This document shows positions 61,404-64,000 of a DNA stretch of 64,000 nt, one piece after another. A program made the position numbers and the translations under genes. Under the pieces are notes generated by a model that was not told the DNA's origin, made no database searches, and saw nothing but the letters and a program-made list of their open reading frames with translations. Within the stretch, counting starts at the first letter, position 1; each line of letters begins with the position of its first letter. Source of the stretch: Shimia sediminis (lineage in GTDB: Bacteria > Pseudomonadota > Alphaproteobacteria > Rhodobacterales > Rhodobacteraceae); assembly GCF_003990645.1 (NCBI RefSeq), contig NZ_RYZK01000004.1, forward strand, positions 62,001 through 126,000, given 5' to 3'.

Positions 61404-62333
61404 ATGCCCAAACCTCCAACGCCATCCATGGATGTCAAAGCCACGGTCATGCTGATCGCGCTGGCCGCCGTCTGGGGCAGCTCGTTTTTCTTTGCCGAAA
61501 TCGCCCTGCGCGAAGTTCCTCCCTTCACGATCACGCTCCACAGGGTGTTCTGGGCGACTCCGATCCTCGGCCTGATCGTCTGGCTGAAACGCATCCCCAT
61601 CCCCCGTGCGCCACGTATCTGGGGCGCGTATCTGGTCATGGGGGCGCTCAACAATGCCATTCCGTTTTCACTGATCTTCTGGGGTCAAACCCAGATCAAC
61701 TCGGGGCTGGCGTCGATCCTCAATGGCACCACTGCGATGTTTGGTGCGGTGGTGACCGGGCTATTGCTGAAGGACGAGCCCCTGACGGCGCGCAAAATCA
61801 TCGGCGCGGGCCTCGGCCTTGCCGGTGTGGCCTTTATCATGGGGCCAGACGCCCTGCGCAGATTTGATCTTGGAAACCTGGCGCAACTCGCGATCCTGGG
61901 CGCAGCCCTGTCCTATGCCTTTGCCGGGGTTTGGGGGCGGGTTGGCCTCGCCGGTCAGCCGCCACTGATGAACGCACTTGGCATGGTGATGGGCAGCACG
62001 CTTTTGATGATCCCAATTGTTCTGATGGTTGATGGCCCGCCACGTCTTGATCTGGCGTTTGGCACCTGGTCCGCCCTTCTGGCCGTGGCGGCTCTGTCCA
62101 CATCACTGGCCTATGTGCTTTACTTCGCCATTCTGGCGCGGGCCGGTGCGGCCAACCTTCTTTTGGTGACGCTGCTGATTCCGCCCTTTGCGATTGGCCT
62201 GGGTGTGATGTTCCTGAACGAACAGATGAAACCCGAGGCCTGGGTCGGTTTTGCCATTATCGCACTCGGCTTTGCGGTCACTGACGGGCGGCTCTTTGGG
62301 CGATTGCGCGGGGACCAGCACCTCCGTACGTGA
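61404..62333 (+). CDS. EamA/DMT superfamily transporter
   Basis: Membrane protein of 309 aa with about ten helices in two EamA repeats (LAAVWGSSFFFAEIAL..., SYAFAGVWGRVGL...). Members export amino acids or metabolites. I chose the ATG at 61404 (MPKPPTPSMD), nine bases after GGAG; a longer reading to 61239 lacks a ribosome site. Its neighbour is the proline racemase-family gene 96 bp downstream, so the two may serve one amino acid. Confidence 0.88.
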   Translation: MPKPPTPSMDVKATVMLIALAAVWGSSFFFAEIALREVPPFTITLHRVFWATPILGLIVWLKRIPIPRAPRIWGAYLVMGALNNAIPFSLIFWGQTQINSGLASILNGTTAMFGAVVTGLLLKDEPLTARKIIGAGLGLAGVAFIMGPDALRRFDLGNLAQLAILGAALSYAFAGVWGRVGLAGQPPLMNALGMVMGSTLLMIPIVLMVDGPPRLDLAFGTWSALLAVAALSTSLAYVLYFAILARAGAANLLLVTLLIPPFAIGLGVMFLNEQMKPEAWVGFAIIALGFAVTDGRLFGRLRGDQHLRT

Positions 62334-62429
62334 CGCGTGTGCCCGCATTCAAAACCTGCAGGTCAATTTCTGTCTTCCCCGAACCGCACGGGCGATCTAG
62401 GCTCGCCCGGCACTCAGGAAAGACACACC

Positions 62430-63482
62430 ATGCGACTGTCACGAATGCTCACTGCTGTAGAAGCTCATGCAGAAGGCGAACCGGGCCGCGTTATCACTGG
62501 CGGCATGCCCCGGCTCGACGGGGCCACGGTCTTTGAGAAAATGCAGGATCTTCAGGCCCGCCATGACGATATCCGGACCCTGATGTTGCAAGAGCCGCGT
62601 GGCTATCCGGCGCTGTGCTGCAACGCCCTGGTCCCGCCCAGTCACCCCGCGGCTGATGCGGGCTTTATCATCATGGAGCAAACCGAATATCCGCCGATGA
62701 GCGGATCAAACACGATTTGCGTGACCACCGTTCTTTTGGAAACCGGCATCCTGCCCATGGTGGAACCCATCACCGAACTGACCCTGGAAAGCCCCGCAGG
62801 TCTGATCCGGGTGCGTGCCGAGTGTCATGACGGCAAAGTCACGCGCGTCACCTTTCGCAACGTCCCGGCTTTTGCGCTTCATCTGGATGCACCGGTCGAG
62901 GTTGCAGGCCTCGGCACGGTGCAGGTCGATGTGGCCTGGGGTGGCATGTTCTTTGTTCTGGCCAATGCGGATGACTTGGGGATCTCTCTTGCCCCGGACA
63001 ATGGCCGCGAGATTGTCCGCGTCTCCGAGGCCATCCGCCACGCCACTGCCGAGCAGTTGCCGGTGTCCCATCCGGACAATCCCGACATCACCGGACCTAC
63101 AATCACAAACCTTTGGGGGGCACCTGTTGACCCCGCCACGGACGGGCGCGGTGTCATAACCCTTTCTACCGGGCCATTCGACCCCGACAATCCCCAAGCG
63201 GCCAGCGGCATCTTTGACCGCTCGCCCTGCGGCACGGGCACATGCGCCAAGATGGCCGTGCTGCACGCACGCGGGGAGCTTGATGTCGGACAGGACTTTG
63301 TCAACGCGGGGCCCATGGGCACCACCTTTACCGGACGCATTGTTGAAGAGACCAAAGTCGGCCCCTACCCCGCGATTGTGCCGACGTTGTCGGGCCAGGG
63401 GTGGATCTATGGCACGACAAACTGGACGCTTGACCCAAACGATCCGTTTCAAACCGGATTTACCATCGGCGACGTGTGGTAG
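62430..63482 (+). CDS. Proline racemase family protein (Ser-Cys type)
   Basis: Protein of 350 aa. The two catalytic positions are S91 (PPMSGSNTI, where proline racemase has MCGHN) and C267 (DRSPCGTGT). A Ser-Cys pair is known in hydroxyproline epimerases/trans-3-hydroxyproline dehydratases rather than in classical Cys-Cys racemases. The ATG at 62430 has AGGAAAG upstream. Likely role: hydroxyproline use, together with the EamA transporter (inference). Confidence 0.9.
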   Translation: MRLSRMLTAVEAHAEGEPGRVITGGMPRLDGATVFEKMQDLQARHDDIRTLMLQEPRGYPALCCNALVPPSHPAADAGFIIMEQTEYPPMSGSNTICVTTVLLETGILPMVEPITELTLESPAGLIRVRAECHDGKVTRVTFRNVPAFALHLDAPVEVAGLGTVQVDVAWGGMFFVLANADDLGISLAPDNGREIVRVSEAIRHATAEQLPVSHPDNPDITGPTITNLWGAPVDPATDGRGVITLSTGPFDPDNPQAASGIFDRSPCGTGTCAKMAVLHARGELDVGQDFVNAGPMGTTFTGRIVEETKVGPYPAIVPTLSGQGWIYGTTNWTLDPNDPFQTGFTIGDVW

Positions 63483-63491
63483 CCGGGCAGA

Positions 63492-63541
63492 GAAAATCTT
63501 CTAGAAGATTTTCCACACAGCAGATTTTCTAGAAAATCTGC
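63492..63541. repeat. Twin 22-bp palindromes centred on CTAG
   Basis: The first palindrome has half-site GAAAATCTTCT (63492-63513), the second GCAGATTTTCT (63520-63541), centres 28 bp apart and only 9 bp after the proline racemase stop. The first can end the transcript (TTTTCC). The similar halves also let the two strands cross-pair. Confidence 0.8.
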
Positions 63542-63606
63542 AACCGATGGTTAACCGCGCTTTAAGCCATGTTAATAGCGCGCAACAGTGCGTGTCGGTT
63601 CAAAAC

Positions 63607-63645
63607 ACCGACATAATACCGACGTTGAACCGACGTGATACAGAC
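63607..63645. repeat. 11-bp-phased ACCGAC element, copy B
   Basis: Hexamers ACCGAC, ACCGAC, ACCGAC, ACAGAC begin at 63607, 63618, 63629 and 63640, the same order and 11-bp spacing as copy A at 52646, followed by GGTTTTGGC. An inverted GTCGGT unit lies at 63594. It sits just before the ribE 3' end. Confidence 0.85.
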
Positions 63646-63671
63646 GCAGGTTTTGGCGCACTTTTGACAGG

Positions 63672-64000
63672 TTAATTCGACATCTCGGCCAGCCGCGCGA
63701 CATAGCGCGCCAGCGTGTCGATTTCCAGATTCACCTGATCGCCAACCTTGGCGTCGCCCCAGGTTGTCATCTCTTTGGTGTGGGGAATGAAGTTGATCCC
63801 AAACTCGCAGCCATCGACTTCGTTGACCGTCAACGACGTGCCATTCAGCGCCACGGACCCCTTGGGGGCAATGAACTTTGCCAGAGCTTCCGGCGCGCGC
63901 AGGGTGACGCGCGTTGAATCGCCTTCGTCCTGCATAGCCACAATATCTGCCACCCCATCGACGTGTCCCGACACGATATGGCCGCCCAACTCGTCACCAA
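63672..64000 (-). CDS. ribE: Riboflavin synthase, alpha subunit (5' end beyond window)
   Basis: Partial gene; its 5' part lies beyond the window. The visible C-terminal part reads DELGGHIVSGHVDGVADI, PKGSVALNGTSLTVNEV and INFIPHTKEMTTWG, matching the C-terminal barrel of riboflavin synthase, which dismutates two lumazines. It is on the same strand as ribB-ribH-nusB but separated from them by about 3.2 kb holding unrelated genes on both strands. Confidence 0.93.
   Translation of the reverse strand, partial: GDELGGHIVSGHVDGVADIVAMQDEGDSTRVTLRAPEALAKFIAPKGSVALNGTSLTVNEVDGCEFGINFIPHTKEMTTWGDAKVGDQVNLEIDTLARYVARLAEMSN

Overview
The window looks like chromosomal DNA from an alphaproteobacterium of the Rhodobacteraceae (Roseobacter group). 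Supporting signs are the moderately high GC content, a rpoH-type sigma factor, CarD, the Suv3-like helicase / S4 protein / 7Fe ferredoxin neighbourhood, small MmcB, DUF6324 and DUF6476 genes, and a tRNA-His of the alphaproteobacterial type (G1:U72, A73). Genes are densely packed on both strands, with many 4-base start/stop overlaps. There is no prophage, transposase, CRISPR array or rRNA.

Layout. 65-4700: a four-gene minus-strand operon (flavin monooxygenase, BASS transporter, NAD-dependent epimerase, SDR) diverging from a TetR regulator across a 64-bp gap that holds a 26-bp palindrome. 4697-10755: secreted unknown protein, glycosyltransferase-like protein, CpdB-type nucleotidase, O-acetylhomoserine sulfhydrylase, SIMPL protein. 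10922-15874: a 792-aa bitopic protein, an acyltransferase and an arylsulfatase. 16106-21619: HppD, Lrp regulator, CPA2 antiporter, and divergent cobT and cobS. 21719-26773: CarD, ferredoxin, S4 protein, Suv3-like helicase and a TPR protein. 26840-33087: SCP2 protein, hydrolase, FAH-family protein, PepF and an unusual endonuclease V-like protein. 33084-38859: flavodoxin, Gfo/Idh/MocA, DksA-like, RpoH, small envelope proteins, and RluD head-to-head with a DUF6476 protein. 38892-41381: aromatic monooxygenase with a divergent MarR regulator. 41501-47865: a 1063-aa cyclase-ATPase facing a three-gene heme-peroxidase cassette (catalase-like, unknown, DyP-type). 48419-54878: SMP-30 protein, tRNA-His, MmcB, a non-pyrrolysine MttB homologue and an M20 amidohydrolase. 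54875-57978: nitroreductase, ArsR/SRPBCC pair, methyltransferase, VOC protein. 58277-64000: nusB-ribH-ribB and partial ribE, separated by a Nudix hydrolase, an EamA transporter and a proline racemase-family enzyme.

The most unusual signals are at DNA level. Two intergenic elements (52646-52684 and 63607-63645) each carry four ACCGAC-type hexamers at exact 11-bp spacing. A 28-bp palindrome occurs twice (52578 and 57489). Twin 22-bp palindromes centred on CTAG follow the proline racemase gene. The carD leader is highly structured. Four convergent gene pairs overlap exactly at their stop codons. At protein level the most interesting are the endonuclease V-like fusion, the peroxidase cassette beside the cyclase-ATPase, and the 792-aa GspL/GspC-like protein.
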